Assembly: GCA_949752735.1 (NCBI GenBank)
Contig: OX457037.1
Span: 31,724,760-31,788,759 of the forward strand
Direction of reading: 5' to 3'
Length of the DNA: 64,000 nucleotides
From: Lumbricus terrestris
Lineage: Eukaryota > Annelida > Clitellata > Crassiclitellata > Lumbricidae
Shown here: positions 44,413-56,575 of the stretch, piece by piece
Numbering within the stretch: position 1 is the first letter of the stretch
Layout: the number at the start of each line of letters is the position of its first letter
Made by a program: the position numbers and the translations under genes
The notes under the pieces: generated by a model
What the model saw: the letters and a program-made list of their open reading frames with translations, nothing else
Told to the model about the DNA's origin: nothing
The model's database searches: none

Positions 44413-44606
44413 GGAAATTACAGGGCTTAAAGTGTGGCTGGATGGACATACCCGGCGTCCATGCACTTATTTTAAAATCTGAACTCCGTCCTGCCACTTG
44501 TTGGCCAGCACAGCCTGAAAAGGTAAGGGGCGTCCAGACACTTCTTTTGGAAAGGAAAGGGGCGTCCAGGCACTCATTTGTCCACACTTTAAGCACTGGG
44601 AAATTA
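44413..44606. mobile_element. 178-bp hAT MITE, perfect TSD
   Basis: Element 44421-44598. Ends CAGGGCTTAAAGTGTGG and, reversed, CAGTGCTTAAAGTGTGG. Flanks GGAAATTA on both sides (44413-44420, 44599-44606). An internal GGGGCGTCCAG motif is repeated. Same family as 18248-18382 and 53971-56425. Confidence 0.95.
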
Positions 44607-46860
44607 GATACATGACATTCTATTGGGTAGCATGCTAGATCAAACATTGAAAAACGAGGGGTCCAAATTCCTGCCAGGGAAGAAATCATTTTCGACTTCT
44701 TTTCAGCTCTTAGCAAACTCTGCTATAACAAAACACTGAACATGGATTAATAAGTGGAAAAATCAGGCAGCATGATAGGAGATTAGTCACCAATCCTTAC
44801 AAAGGCTGATGTCAACAACAAAGAATAACTCACACTTCATTCCACGGCTGCCTCACAAGGAAAATAACAGATTTTTCTTGCAATAAGAAAAGGCCCAGAT
44901 GGCAGTGCGTTTGCATATTTTCCACCACTGGCTTCCACCATCTCCAAGGTGATGCACTCTCACAATTGGCAATGGTAGGTCAACTGCATATGGCCCTAAT
45001 TTTTTCCTACAGCTAGCTTGCCATCTTAATGACAAGCATTGTTATTTATATTCAACTGCGTGGCTGTAACTCTGTCTACACTACCTATAAGTGTCAAAAA
45101 CAGCTGTAAACCTAGACTAGCAGTGATAATAAGTATTTGTTAAAAAAATTGTCGTAAATACAATACAAAGTTCTAATTTAGCTGGATTCGAATTACAATG
45201 AAATACAATTACAGTACAGACCTGTAAACACGAAGTCCTTTGGGGGGGGAGGGATGGGAACAAGTAATCAAACATGGAGTGTTAACCGCACCATATGTAA
45301 AATAGACTAACACAGATACTATCTAACTAAAGTCATAATCCACCTGTGCATGCTTCAACCCTTCAATCTGACCAATAGTTCATCCATCTGAATGTAAGTC
45401 CAGTCCGACCTAGCTGAATCTCAGTCAGCCGTAGCCGGTTGAAAAAGCAGAGTGTCTCTCTGAACATTAGTCCATTCATTTGACCATCCACAAGTCTGTC
45501 TAATCTGATTGTTCATTTGACAGTTCATCGCTCAAGTTAGCATTACAATGTGTTAAGTGAATAGCCTTGGGGACGTAAGACCACCTTGCAGTTAGCAGAA
45601 CAGCACATTATTCGAGAAGGCATTAATGATTCTACACTATAATAATCACCATTCCTTCCCTGTGATTCAATTAAATACACTGTTTTGCTTTCCTATCTCT
45701 AACATACATCTATAAATAATCATAAGAAATTTAAGATTAAACTGTAACCTTGGCATATCCTTTATGCAGCGCTGTTATAGAAGCAAATCAGACAGATTGA
45801 ACGTTTCGTCCAGTTCGTGGAGTGGCTTAATAATGACAGGTCGTTAATATCTAAATAAGTATAAAAATTTCACAATAAATCATAAACTATATCTGAAAAC
45901 AATAGTAGTATAATGTAGTGCAAAGTCACCACAACTATTGTTGCCTATCTACCATCGTAAAAAATTTTGCATGTTGTCATTCTGCACAGCTTTCAAATTT
46001 TTATACATTGCTAAGTGAATGCAATATCATTCAGCAGATGGAAGTACCTATTAGTTTCATCTTGGGTAATTTAAACAGGATGAATGTAAAATATATGTTT
46101 CTGCAATATCACGACCTCTACAAATTTTGACTCTCACTTCACTGCTCTATAACCAATCTACAATAGCTACATTTTCTTAAACAAGTCAGGACACCAGTGC
46201 ATCATCCTAGCATTCAAAATTTCTACTACCACACTAAGAAAAAAAGAGAGCACCTCAATTCTTTCTGATTTTGAATTAGTTCTTGTTTGACATCCTGACA
46301 ATATATTTTACTATAATATCACAAGGAAACAGTATCTGTCTGGGAACATGGTTAAAAATAGAGGATAAATTCACAGTATCTCTTCTGAGGTACCATCAGT
46401 CGAATTAAAAAAGCAGCAAATAAGATTATTGTCTTGCTGCTTAGTCTATATAAAGATGTATTGTTTTCTTGTCAGTGGACATGGACACTATATGCTATAA
46501 TAGAGCTATGACTAATACACCCTACATGAACATAAAACCTCTGTGATCAAACCTTTGCACTGGCATCAGCAAACAATTAGTTTCGATTTGGGCTCATAGT
46601 TTATAAAACTCTGAACTCTTGCCAGTCACAATATCAGTTTAAAATCATCTGATCTTCTCTTGATGGCCATATATAATTCAAGAACTCTTCTTGGTGAACA
46701 AGTCTCAAATGAGTTCAATAGTAAGAACAGGAGGATATATATTCTTTGCTGTACTTGATAAACTATTGCAAATACATATTTTATTAATGCAAAGAATCAA
46801 AACAAATACAAAATAATCTTATACATAAAACAACATTGATCAAGAAATATAACCACTTAC
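44607..46860. other. Non-coding interval (intron of the DBHS-like gene)
   Basis: No supported exon found, although one linking exon is expected. A G8 run lies near 45242. Confidence 0.35.
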
Positions 46861-47160
46861 ATTGACATGAGAAAAACTCCATTTTAATTTCGCCAATGCA
46901 GCTTGCGCAGATTCTTTCTCTGCATATTCAATGATTCCACATCCGGTTGGTACTCCATGATCATTGGTCACAACTATTGCTCTTTCAATCGGTGTAAAGA
47001 ATGAAAATTGTTCGTGCAGCAATTCATTTGAAGTACTTTCTTTCAGAAATTTCACTCTCAGAGCAGCATAGCTGAAGGCAAATCGAACACATAGTGTTCT
47101 GCCGCACATCTGCATTCCACTCAGGCTCTGAATTGCCTTCTCGGCTTTCTCTCTTGTTTC

Positions 47161-48162
47161 CTTAAAAAACAAGCAAACATATATGTTTAGTACGGCATGT
47201 CGGAATACTAGGGAAAAATTATACATTCAGAAAGTTGAGAAAACTGGAAGATCAAACATGAGGACAATTGGTTGCCTGCTTTCTTGAATATTCCTAGGGC
47301 TAAAAGAGTCAAGTTTTGATAAAGCTCACATAGTTGGTGTTTGAGGTACACTGTGTATCAATTAGCTAAATAGCTATATAGATACACATAAATTAACATC
47401 TTGTAAATTAAAATACTTTTATCAACAGTTGAACACCTTTCATTTGATAAACAAGCCACATCTGTCATGTGGCATTACTATGCTATACTCATTCCATGAG
47501 CAAACAGTGTGCTTGATGGTGTGCCATCCCCTTTATGGCAGTGCAAGATACGAACTAAAACAAAAATTATTCTAAGCTACCATTTCATTTTAGCTCTGAC
47601 AAAAAAACACACAATATGGACATACAGATAAGTGAGAGAAAATTAGCAACACAGGCCTACTAAACATTATCCAATATGAAATAAGCAGTGTCAAAAAACA
47701 CAAAAGTTTTTTTTTAAATTTCATTTTTAACAATATTAAATTAGGTTGTGATATTCACAGGAGAGTTGGAGGCGCTTTTAATGAAATGTACTGCACCAAC
47801 TAAACTTCTTCAGATTCATGGAAACCAAACTGAGTTGTGCCAAATTACTTTCTAATGTACATATGGTATGTATCTATGTTTTCCAGTATGTTTTTGACAT
47901 CGGATGTACATATTTATTAGAGCTCAAATAAAACAATAGAATGCATGAAAATAAAAATGTGAGTAAAATACCGGTATGCCATTAAGGAGTCTCACACCTT
48001 GTCTCAATAATTTACTTATTCCATGTTCATTTCCTGCAGGAAAATTTGCTGTAGGCCTCTATTTTCTCAATTTTATTTAATTATCATACCTATTATGAGA
48101 CTTCACAATCTTTTTAAATACTTATTTTAAATAATAATGTTTTGAAAATGTCATCCACGTAC
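47161..48162. other. Intron of the DBHS-like gene
   Basis: AT-rich, no delimited element seen. Confidence 0.4.
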
Positions 48163-48899
48163 CATCCGAACACGCCCATAACCCAGATTCTTGTGAATGC
48201 ACAAGTCTCTGCAGTCTCCAAGAGGCATAAACAATTCACCAAATTCGCACAGTGAGATGCTGTGACGCAAGTTGCCAACAAACAAACGAGTTCGCCCAGT
48301 AAAGGTCTTTGAATGTTGCTGTAAACACTTGGCCACACTCCACAACAACACACAGAATAATGAAAAAGTAGAACAAATTCAACAGAAACAGTTGCAATAT
48401 TATAAACAGCCTTACAAGTCTAACTTGATAATATTATACAGTAGTATTCAATAATTTATACTTGTATAAAATGTATGTAGCACCCCTTCAAGAAATCTAC
48501 TCATCCACAACCAAAAATAGAGCCTTGAGCGAGTCTATAGATGTCAAATGTTTTACTTTATGCAAGCTAAAGTGGCTGATGAACCTTAGCAAACTTTTAT
48601 AATTGGTACAACCGAGAATGACTATCAAAGCAATATATTACCAAACTTTGGCACCCTTATCTCTCAGAGTATCCCTGTCACTATTACTATCGCAATAATG
48701 TGTAATTTGCTTGATATGACATGTTTACATTTTATTTTACATAAAACTCAAAATCAGGCAATACCTGATCATGTAATAAACCTCAATTACCTGCCATGAT
48801 GGTTCACTGTTTCCAGCTGTCACTGTACCAGCCCTGTGACCTGAAATGGTAGGACTTGGCTGCAACTCCTGGAGACTTTTATTGCAAAGATCTTTCTCC

Positions 48900-49080
48900 T
48901 CAGCCATGGTTCCATGACCGCAATATGAAGCAAAGAAATCTGTTTCACCAGATCACAGTTCGTAGATTCCAGCTCTTTCCCCTTCCCCTGCATTTCGTCA
49001 ATCTTCCTTTGAGACCTAAACTTCGAAACAGCAGTGAGAAATGTGACAGAGACCAATAGGGACTTCACGACGACTAATAG
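48900..49080 (-). pseudogene. Possible bZIP (Jun/ATF-like) relic
   Basis: A minus-strand frame reads AVSKFRSQRKIDEMQGKGKE, then LESTNCDLVKQISLLHIAV. The spacing of ASK-x-R-x2-RK, LE-x2-N-x-L and the following Leu/Val heptads fits the basic region and zipper of Jun-like factors. The upstream basic cluster is missing and some heptad leucines are lost. Resemblance by eye only. Confidence 0.3.
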
Positions 49081-49223
49081 GGAGCCCATTCCAGGTTGCA
49101 CGAACAAAGTGCGGGGGAACAGTATGTATGCTTCATAAACCTGTCTGTCAAGATAGCTTAAGAATCTGCTCTTCTTCTTCTTCCTGTCCTCTTCTAAGTA
49201 TCCTACTTCGAACTGGATAGGAT

Positions 49224-49460
49224 GGGGGGCCCGGTAGAGTAGTGGTTAACACGCTGGCCAAGAGTGCGAGAGGTAGTGAGTTCGAGCCCCCGTTGGGCGG
49301 ATTTGCTTTGTAGGCTGCTATTAGCGCCGTGTAATTACAAAGCTGTCTGTTCAGTTGGTAGTTAAGTTTAATTAAGATTACTGCATAACCTGTAAATGTA
49401 AAGCGCAGTGCGTCTTGCAGGCGTTTAATTAAAGAAAAGATATTATTATTATTATTATTA
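49224..49460 (+). mobile_element. tRNA-derived SINE with ATT tail
   Basis: The head has a Pol III A-box-like GGTAGAGTAGTGGTTAA and a B-box GAGTTCGAGCC about 40 bp apart, as in tRNA-derived SINEs. A unique body of about 150 bp follows (with AAAGCGCAGTGCGTCTTGC), and the 3' end is (ATT)n. Confidence 0.75.
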
Positions 49461-50629
49461 GATGACACTCATGAAATTTCATGCCAGCTTTTGCCAACTC
49501 AGCCCTCTATCCTTTTTGCTATCATCAATGAACACGAACGTACACTACGTAACAGAGGTGTACTGATACTGAGGTCAAGTAAGAATTCGGTCAAACAATC
49601 CTGCTTATCTCACAGCACATTTCTATGTTACCCCTGTGTATATCTCCAAGAAGTTCGAAAAGCTTATCTATGACAAGCAAGACCAGCTTACAAACAAAGG
49701 TGATTATATTCTTCAGCTTTCAGTGAAAGCGCCAGCTATACAATTTGAGCAGGTCATGTCAGGGTCAAGGGAATTATCCAGCAGGTTGAAGAAATTAAAT
49801 GCAACTTTCATAGATATAAGAATTTCTGGCAGGTCATTTATAAGACAGGCCAAGAGTAAAATAGGGAGGTCAAGTGACCTGACATGACCTAATTGACCTA
49901 TGGTAGTGCCACCAGTGTAGGCTTTTGAAGAATATGAATAGTTTCCTGCAGCCTGGAATTTGTCTCCTAACAATAAAGAAACCATTTATGGTTAGCACAT
50001 ACAAAAAGCTGCGCATTTGTGAAAATGCTCGTACCTTATTAAACAAGACTTCATTTTTTAATAGTACCAAATTTTAACATGCAATTTTTACATGTTTTAA
50101 AGGCATTCCTTACATTATCTTTGATCAGTCAGTCAGAAGACATGACAACTTTATCTGTCATTACAAGGTGCACCAATTTTCTACTCCACTGCAAGACAGT
50201 ATCATATGGAAAATCTAAACGATAGACTTCTGAGACAGAGATTAATATGAACTTGCAATCAAGACTCATGATCCATCAGGAAATGCGACAGATCAGATAA
50301 ACCATAAGCCTGGCTACAGTGGGTATGCAAGCTGAAATGGAGATGAGTCTACAGACAAAAAAATCTTTTGCCATCATAACTGCTTTGAATTACTTTGTCT
50401 GATTCCTTCTCGACTTTGAGCACCGAACTCTGACCATCTTCTCTGCCTCTGCCATGTTTTTCTCACCGTCCAATTCCAGAATTCGACGCTTTGCTGCAAG
50501 CACCTTCAACAAAAAAGCTAAAGCCTTTAAGTTACACGATCTTTCATTTTACTGTATCTATTTACTGAACCTGAACATGAAAATGGCGTCAGATACTATC
50601 AGAGACAGGATAGACATGAAGGTATATTG
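49461..50629. other. Non-coding interval
   Basis: Overlapping short frames on both strands but no recognisable domain or splice pattern. Confidence 0.35.
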
Positions 50630-51050
50630 GAAAAAACCTCATTATCACCATATGTCTGATGAAAGAGTGAACCTCTTATCATCATATGCCTGATGAAAGA
50701 GTGAACCTCATCATCATATGCCTGATGAAAGAGTGAACCTCATTATCATCATATGCCTGATGAAAGAGTGAACCTCATCATCATATGCCTGATGAAAGAG
50801 TGAACCTCATTATCATCATATGCCTGATGAAAGAGTGAACCTCATTATCATAATATGCCTGATGAAAGAGTGAACCTCATTATCATCATATGCCTGATGA
50901 AAGAGTGAACCTCATTATCATCATATGCCTGATGAAAGAGTGAACCTCATTATCATAATATGCCTGATGAAAGAGTGAACCTCATTATCATCATATGCCT
51001 GATGAAAGAGTGAACCTCATTATCATCATATGCCTGATGGAAGAGTGAAA
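50630..51050. repeat. 32/35-bp tandem array (about 12 copies)
   Basis: The unit CATATGCCTGATGAAAGAGTGAACCTCAT is separated by either CATCAT-type or TATCAT-type spacers, giving 32- and 35-bp steps. Copies are nearly identical. The first copies are the most diverged and the last ends with GATGGAAGAGTG. Confidence 0.95.
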
Positions 51051-51844
51051 ACAAGAAACAGCTTTAATCACATCTTAATTTTAATCTAGAGCTGTAGGAT
51101 TATATTGCAACAATGTTGCAGTTATGGAAATCGACTAAATGCTGCACCTAATTTAAAAATAGCACTCTCTGAGAGTCTCTATAGCATCATACTAATCCAA
51201 AAATAAAGCCAAGTGGATATTATTTGTTCAGGGAATGTGTAGTTCCCTAAACTCTAAATAATCTTCATTTGTTGACAACACATATAACAATATGGAAATA
51301 TTCAATAATCAAGTAGCAAATGTGGAACTGACAAAGTCCAACCAGAGTTCCAATGCATTACTTCGTTTATAGCTGATTTGATATTAGCACAGCAGAGAAG
51401 GGGACTCAAGTGATCTCAGACTCAGGTGATCTGTGTGTATTGACCCAACAAATATTTTGCTAGTATTCTGAAATACTGCAGCTAAATGCAGGGTGTCACT
51501 TATCATACAAAACTTACAGCATCTGTAATTTAATTTTAAGCAAATTTCACATTTACATTTACTCTATAAACTGTTGAACAGTTTTACAATTAGATACGAA
51601 GAAGTGAAACCACTTATGCTTAAACCAGCATTAATGACTATTGATGTAAGAGGAAAGTGGTTAAAATATCAACTCTCAACATTTTAAAGTAGATGTGTCA
51701 ATGATACCCACGCTTAAGGCACAGCTGTTATTCTATACTGAAATATGACAGCTTGCAAGAGCAAATATCAAACCTCATTCTGCAGTAGAGACTTGCTCAT
51801 TGAGCTCCAGGATGATAGCATCGCTCTTGAGGGGCTCAAATGCC
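51051..51844. other. Non-coding interval
   Basis: AT-rich. No exon or complete repeat seen. Confidence 0.4.
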
Positions 51845-52061
51845 TTAGGCAAAAAATAATAATGTTGTGTTTCCGGTAACCCAACCGACCCTCTTTCATT
51901 GCCGCGACTCAAATAATTTTGTAAAAAAAATTTATTGGAAAATTTTTTTATGAAAAAAAACATTTTTATTAAACAATTTTAAAAAACAATTTTTAAAAAC
52001 TTTTTAAAGAATACTTTTATTGACATAATATGGTGACATTACCTCCGTATAGAGTTGGATC
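51845..52061. mobile_element. Left fragment of a Harbinger-like element
   Basis: TTA followed by GGCAAAAAATAATAATG and TGTTGTGTTTCCGGTAAC, the same end as the element at 52065. No matching right end of its own was found, so it is truncated or invaded by its neighbour. Confidence 0.55.
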
Positions 52062-52647
52062 TTAGGCCAAAAAAATGTTGTGTTTCCGGTAACCCGACCG
52101 ACTCACTTTTATTGCCGAGACTCGGAAAATTTTGTGCATTTTTTATTTGCAGTGACATTGCCTTAGAGTTTCACGCCTGCCTAACTACTTCCTGGTTGCC
52201 AGTCTTGAAAACCTCTAGCCTTATCATTCTCACTTAAGCCACCTGTAACGGTGACTAGGGAAAATAAATCTAGCAACCTCTAGATGCAACTAGTCACTGG
52301 TTTGGCCAGTCTGGAACGACCCCTAGCAGTGATGTTCTGTTCGCACTCATCTTCTCCTTCCCTTCCCACTTCATCTTACCACAAAAGATGTCAACAAAAT
52401 GAAATTAATAGAATTGTTTTCTAGAGCAATTTTAGGTACAGACAGTCGGGCAATAGGCAGTTTATACTTGCTTAGAACACGTAACTTTGTTGCAGCGTGT
52501 ACCTTTATGCAAAAAGAGTAGTTGGGTATAATTTTTCGGATAGTCGCAGTATGAAAATATTTTACCAAAATAACAATATTTTTCGACCTACCTACCCAAT
52601 ATTTTAGAGCTCTGTTACCGGAAACACAGCATTATTTTTTGGCCTTA
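52062..52647. mobile_element. PIF/Harbinger-like MITE
   Basis: Element 52065-52644 (580 bp). The left end GGCCAAAAAAATGTTGTG and the reversed right end GGCCAAAAAATAATGCTGTG share TTTCCGGTAAC further in. Both ends are flanked by TTA (52062-52064, 52645-52647), the 3-bp target of PIF/Harbinger elements. No transposase. Confidence 0.7.
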
Positions 52648-53332
52648 TTCGGGTCCTGTTGCTCCTTGGTTGGTGCCGTTTGCAGTTCAGCTATTGTCGA
52701 CTGCACAGCTACAAGCTCTGTATCCGCATATCCACAACAGCCCAGCCATTCTTCTGCTCTGTGCACTTTTCACGACCTGCATTCATTTTAAAATGCACCA
52801 ATCTAAAACCACTGGTTCAGTTAGGAATCCGACACACATAAGCTTCCTTAGTCTAATCTACAAATTACCTACAGTAGGTTTCAGTTATAGGCTATGCCTT
52901 AATAAATGTCTTAATCAAATACTAAATTCCTTTTCAGCATCTCAGTAAGAATAATTTCTAAGCCATGCATTATAGGGCATTTTATGCAGATCACAACAGT
53001 TCTGTTGGCTAGTGGAACTGCCAGCAGAGGACTAAAAGAATGCCAAATTCATCTATATATTATAACTAATGTTCAGGTAGCCAGAGAGTTACAATTTATG
53101 AGCACTCTGAAGCAGCATTTCCCAGTGGGTTCCGCGGAACCTAGGATTCTGCAAGGAGTAGACAAGGGTTTCGTGAGGAAATTTGATAGCAATGTTGTTT
53201 GCATATGCTGTTGTTTTACTAATCAAGTCCTACATGTGATGACAAGGGTTATATGGGAAATTTTTATCTAAGATAATTACTAATATAATTTTTAATCAAC
53301 ACTGAGCTGTAGAATTTTTGGGGGGTCCCGTA

Positions 53333-53690
53333 GCTCAGTGGTGAGAGCACTGGTCGTTAAACTGAGAGTCATCCGCGCGACCCGGGTTCAAGCCTCACAC
53401 AGGGGAAAAAATTTATTTGAATTTTTCTGTTAGCTGCCATTGGCGCTTTGCTGTTGTGTTGCTTGACTCGGGTTCTGCTAAAAATAGACAGCCACTCCCA
53501 CTTCTGACTTGGCCGACCAGGAGTGATCCAGTAATTAGGCCATTAGTTAAGTTACCGAACCCACTGCTGTAAAGCCGACCTGCGTGTCGTGCTACAGTGG
53601 GCCATATTTCGTATAACATGTACTTGTAATCATTCTGCGGTGTGTCAGATTGAAGCATTAAAGAAGATATTTTTAAAAAGAATTATATTG
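53333..53690 (+). mobile_element. tRNA-derived SINE
   Basis: GGTCCCGTAGCTCAGTGGTG with a D-arm-like GCTC...GAGC, then an anticodon-arm-like segment, then CCCGGGTTCAAGCCTCAC (B box): clearly a tRNA-like head. A body of about 270 bp follows. The acceptor ends do not pair, so this is not a functional tRNA gene. Confidence 0.8.
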
Positions 53691-53962
53691 CAACAATGAT
53701 GCAATGATGGAAATCGATTAAATGTTGCACCTGATTCAAAAATACAACTCTCTATAATAGCATCAGACTAATCCAAAACTATACAGTAGTAGGCCTACTA
53801 ATTACGTCATACGAAGAAACAATGCCACTGTATAAAGGTCTCACTTGCTCTGTATGACTACATTACAAAGGACTTGATCTATACTTAAATCCTATTTTTC
53901 ATATTAGTGACCATGAAAGAAAATTCAGTTATTCATTGCTGTGTTATAACTTAGCAGCTCAG

Positions 53963-56433
53963 CCTATAAACAGGGTTTAAAGTGTGACTGGACGCCCATG
54001 AACAGCTTCCGTGAACATATTTTCAAATCTAAACGCTGCCAAAAAACTGATTAGACACAGCCTGGAAAGATAAGGGGCATCCAGGCACTACATTTTTTAC
54101 ACTTTAAGCATAGGCGCAACCACGTCCTAAAAGTTGGGGGACCAATCCTAAAAGTTGGGGAGACCAAATGGAAATTTTTAGTAGGAGTAATAATAGCGAG
54201 CGCGAAACGCATGAAGCTGCGATTGTCGAAGGCAAGAAACCCCTAATGAGTAGCGGATATGGGAGAGCGTCGTAAGCCCCCATCGGGATCTCTGACGGAT
54301 GCCAAATCGAGTGCATTTTGCCAATGATTTTGGGTTCTATCCTGAAAATTTGCAATGATGATATCGGAATAAAAGTACCTAAAACACCTCGATCTGTGAA
54401 AGTATATAATATGAACCAGTCAATCAATCACTTAATTAGCCATAGTAATTGACATTTGACATTGCTTACAAAAAATGGTGCAGCTTCAGGGGATGCAAAG
54501 CTAATGCAAAGCTTAGGCCTACCCTAAAGGGACAGAATTCATGCAACAAATATTCATCGATTATAATATATGTTTACATATAAACTAAGACACAGTGAAA
54601 TTCTCAAAGAATGAGAATCCGTCTAACCGGAAAATGGGACTACAGATCGAGTTAAGTTCCGCTTATTATTATTATTATTATTATTATTATTAGAGAAACC
54701 TCTAGCTTAGAAACGGTAAAATGGTGTCAAAATTATTGTCGTGCAACAAATATCCAAATTATCCATTGATTCAAATGCACATTTAAATCAGCACACAGCG
54801 GAACTAAAGAATGAGAAACATGTGTCCATTTCCATCTCCTGACAGTGTAGACCATAGGTAAAGACTTGGTGCTGGCTTTGGGGGATGAACGAACGTCTGA
54901 AGGAGGATCGAGGAGGTGCGAGGCGTCTAGCAGGGGGAGGGTTTGGGGAGGGGATATACCTATCCCACTCTGCAATGGTAGCATCTTAGGCTGTCATTTT
55001 ACGAAATTGCTCGTCATTTCAGTGTTGATAGTTTAAGATTTCAAAAGCATCTTCTCAAATTTTTCTTTTCCCCTTAAATTTCCAAGCTGTAAAATTTTGT
55101 GACTTTCTTAAACTTAAAAAAATTCTCATTTTTATTACTGAAAGACATTCTTTAAGACTTAAAAATAAATGTCCTCTGCCCATTGCTTCATTTATTACTT
55201 TAAAAAACTGTAGCCTAATTACAGAATTTTAGCCTGTCATGTGAATGAAATTGCTCAATCATTTCAGTGTTGAAAGTTGTGGCTTAAGACTGCAAAAGCG
55301 TCCCCTCCCATTGTTTAAAAATATTCAGATTGCTTAAGCCATCATCTCAAAATAATTTCTCATAAATACACCTCCCATTGTGTCATTTTTCAAATTTTCT
55401 CACCATTATAGTAGCATTTTAAACTGTCATCTAAACAAAATTATGGATAGATAGTGGCTAAAACCGCACAAATTTATGACGATATTTATAAAATATTTAT
55501 GAAATATTGGGGAGGGAAATAAGCACCTCCGTTCCCACCACAAACTTTCGAGGGGATCGTCCCTCACTGCCTAAGTCAATCAATGGGGACCTAAGTCTGT
55601 TCCCAGGGTATAGAGTTATAGACATACGTTACCACAGTATAAAGTAAAGAACAAAGCAGCAGTCGGTGGCAAAGGCTGGGAGGGACCATCCAAGCCTCTC
55701 GTCGGAAGTTTGGGAACCATCCCGTCCAAAGATCTCAGAAGTTGGGGACGCGTACCGTGGGTCACATAGGGTGGTTGCGACTATGCCGGGGGATGGTGAG
55801 GTTCAACCTCTAACCGTCCCCCATTGTCCCCCCTAAAAGTCTACGCCCATCGTGTAGACATCAGTTACCACAGTAGCAAAACAGTAAGAATAAAATGAGT
55901 AATATAGCAGAACCTAACTAAACGAATCCTATGTAGTATGTACATATAATGATATATAATTTCTGGCACATGAGACTGCAAATGACCTGGTATTTTGATT
56001 TTGAAAGGCAGAAACATTCACACCACACACGAAAATAGGCCTACTGCAAGAAAGTCAAGACTCAAGAGTCACACAATATTATGACCAAAGATCAGTTTCC
56101 GTGATTCACACTTAGCAACAGTTTCACGTGCAATCTGTGAGACGCCAACACTGTCGGGGTAAGATGTAGGCCTACAGGTAGGATTAAAACGCTCTTGGTT
56201 CAGCCTTAATGCTGAGAAGCTACGTTCTTAATATGCCAATCTATATTGAAATGGCTATTAGCAGCAGTCGGTGGCAAAAGTTGGGAGGGACCGTCCCAAG
56301 CCTCTCGTCGAAAGTTGGGGGACCATTCGTCGAAAGTTGGGGCGACCGTCCCAAGCCTCTAAAAAGTTGGGGGGACGCGTCCCGTGGGTCCCATAGGCTG
56401 GTTGCGCCTATGACTTTAAGCACTGCCTATAAG
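53963..56433. mobile_element. hAT MITE (CAGGGxTTAAAGTG family) split by another hAT element
   Basis: The left part 53971-54108 starts CAGGGTTTAAAGTGTGACTGG. The right tip 56413-56425 ends ACTTTAAGCACTG. Flanks are CCTATAAA (53963-53970) and CCTATAAG (56426-56433), 7 of 8 equal. Removing the inner element and one copy of its TSD restores a MITE like the one at 44421-44598. Confidence 0.8.
54101..56420. mobile_element. Innermost 2.3-kb hAT element, perfect TSD
   Basis: Element 54109-56412. Left end CATAGGCGCAACCACG and reversed right end CATAGGCGCAACCAGCC. TSD ACTTTAAG on both sides (54101-54108 and 56413-56420). A segment of about 130 bp (AGCAGTCGGTGGCAAA through GGTTGCG) occurs at 55660-55790 and again at 56262-56405, and AAAGTTGGGG words are mirrored near the left end. 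An (ATT)n run is at 54664-54693. No intact transposase. Confidence 0.9.
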
Positions 56434-56575
56434 ACTTTTCCGATCTACTTTGCACACACAGCGTATGTCTCTGTGTCAGAATATGCTTGTTAATAAGAGG
56501 TAGGGGTTACACCAAAGAATTTTCACGTCAAAGGGTTCTGCTGAGAAAACCAGATTGGGAAGCACTGCTCTAAAG

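Larger units (their letters stand above)
44055..48306 (-). pseudogene. DBHS-family (NONO/SFPQ/PSPC1-like) RNA-binding gene with a nonsense codon
   Basis: Three minus-strand exons. 48306-48163: first RRM, TFTGRTRLFVGNL then CIHKNLGYGRVRM. 47160-46861 (100 codons, joined in phase): the rest of RRM1 and RRM2, with GRTLCVRFAFSYAALRVKFL and PTGCGIIEYAEKESAQAAL. 44222-about 44055: NOPS and coiled-coil start, EQPPKFMTQGSLEF, then KTLYQKFTEQEKLLWQHF. DBHS proteins are nuclear paraspeckle and splicing-associated factors that dimerise through NOPS and the coiled coil. In the third exon an in-frame TAG (44169-44171) replaces a residue just before the conserved RWK position, with clear homology on both sides. 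RRM1 is also unusually diverged. The exon linking RRM2 to NOPS was not found. A MITE (44421-44598) and possibly other insertions lie in the introns. It reads as a decayed unprocessed paralogue. Confidence 0.8.
53105..56575. mobile_element. Outer hAT element of a three-level nest
   Basis: Left end CAGCATTTCCCAGTGGGTTC (53113) and reversed right end CAGTGCTTCCCAATCTGG (56567), both followed by the GTTC(C/T) words usual in hAT ends. Flanks CTCTGAAG (53105-53112) and CTCTAAAG (56568-56575) agree at 7 of 8 bases. Without the nested elements its own DNA is about 1 kb, including a SINE. No transposase frame seen. Confidence 0.65.

Noticed and set aside
50630..51050. CRISPR-like array
   Set aside because: Units are contiguous with 3-bp-variant spacers, in a eukaryotic context, without unique spacers or cas genes. 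It is an ordinary minisatellite.
53334..53405. A tRNA gene
   Set aside because: A and B boxes and a D arm are present, but the acceptor ends do not pair and a SINE-like body follows, so it is a tRNA-derived SINE.
54104..54427. hAT transposase fragment on the minus strand
   Set aside because: No hAT C-terminal dimerisation motif or catalytic context is visible, and the frame looks random.
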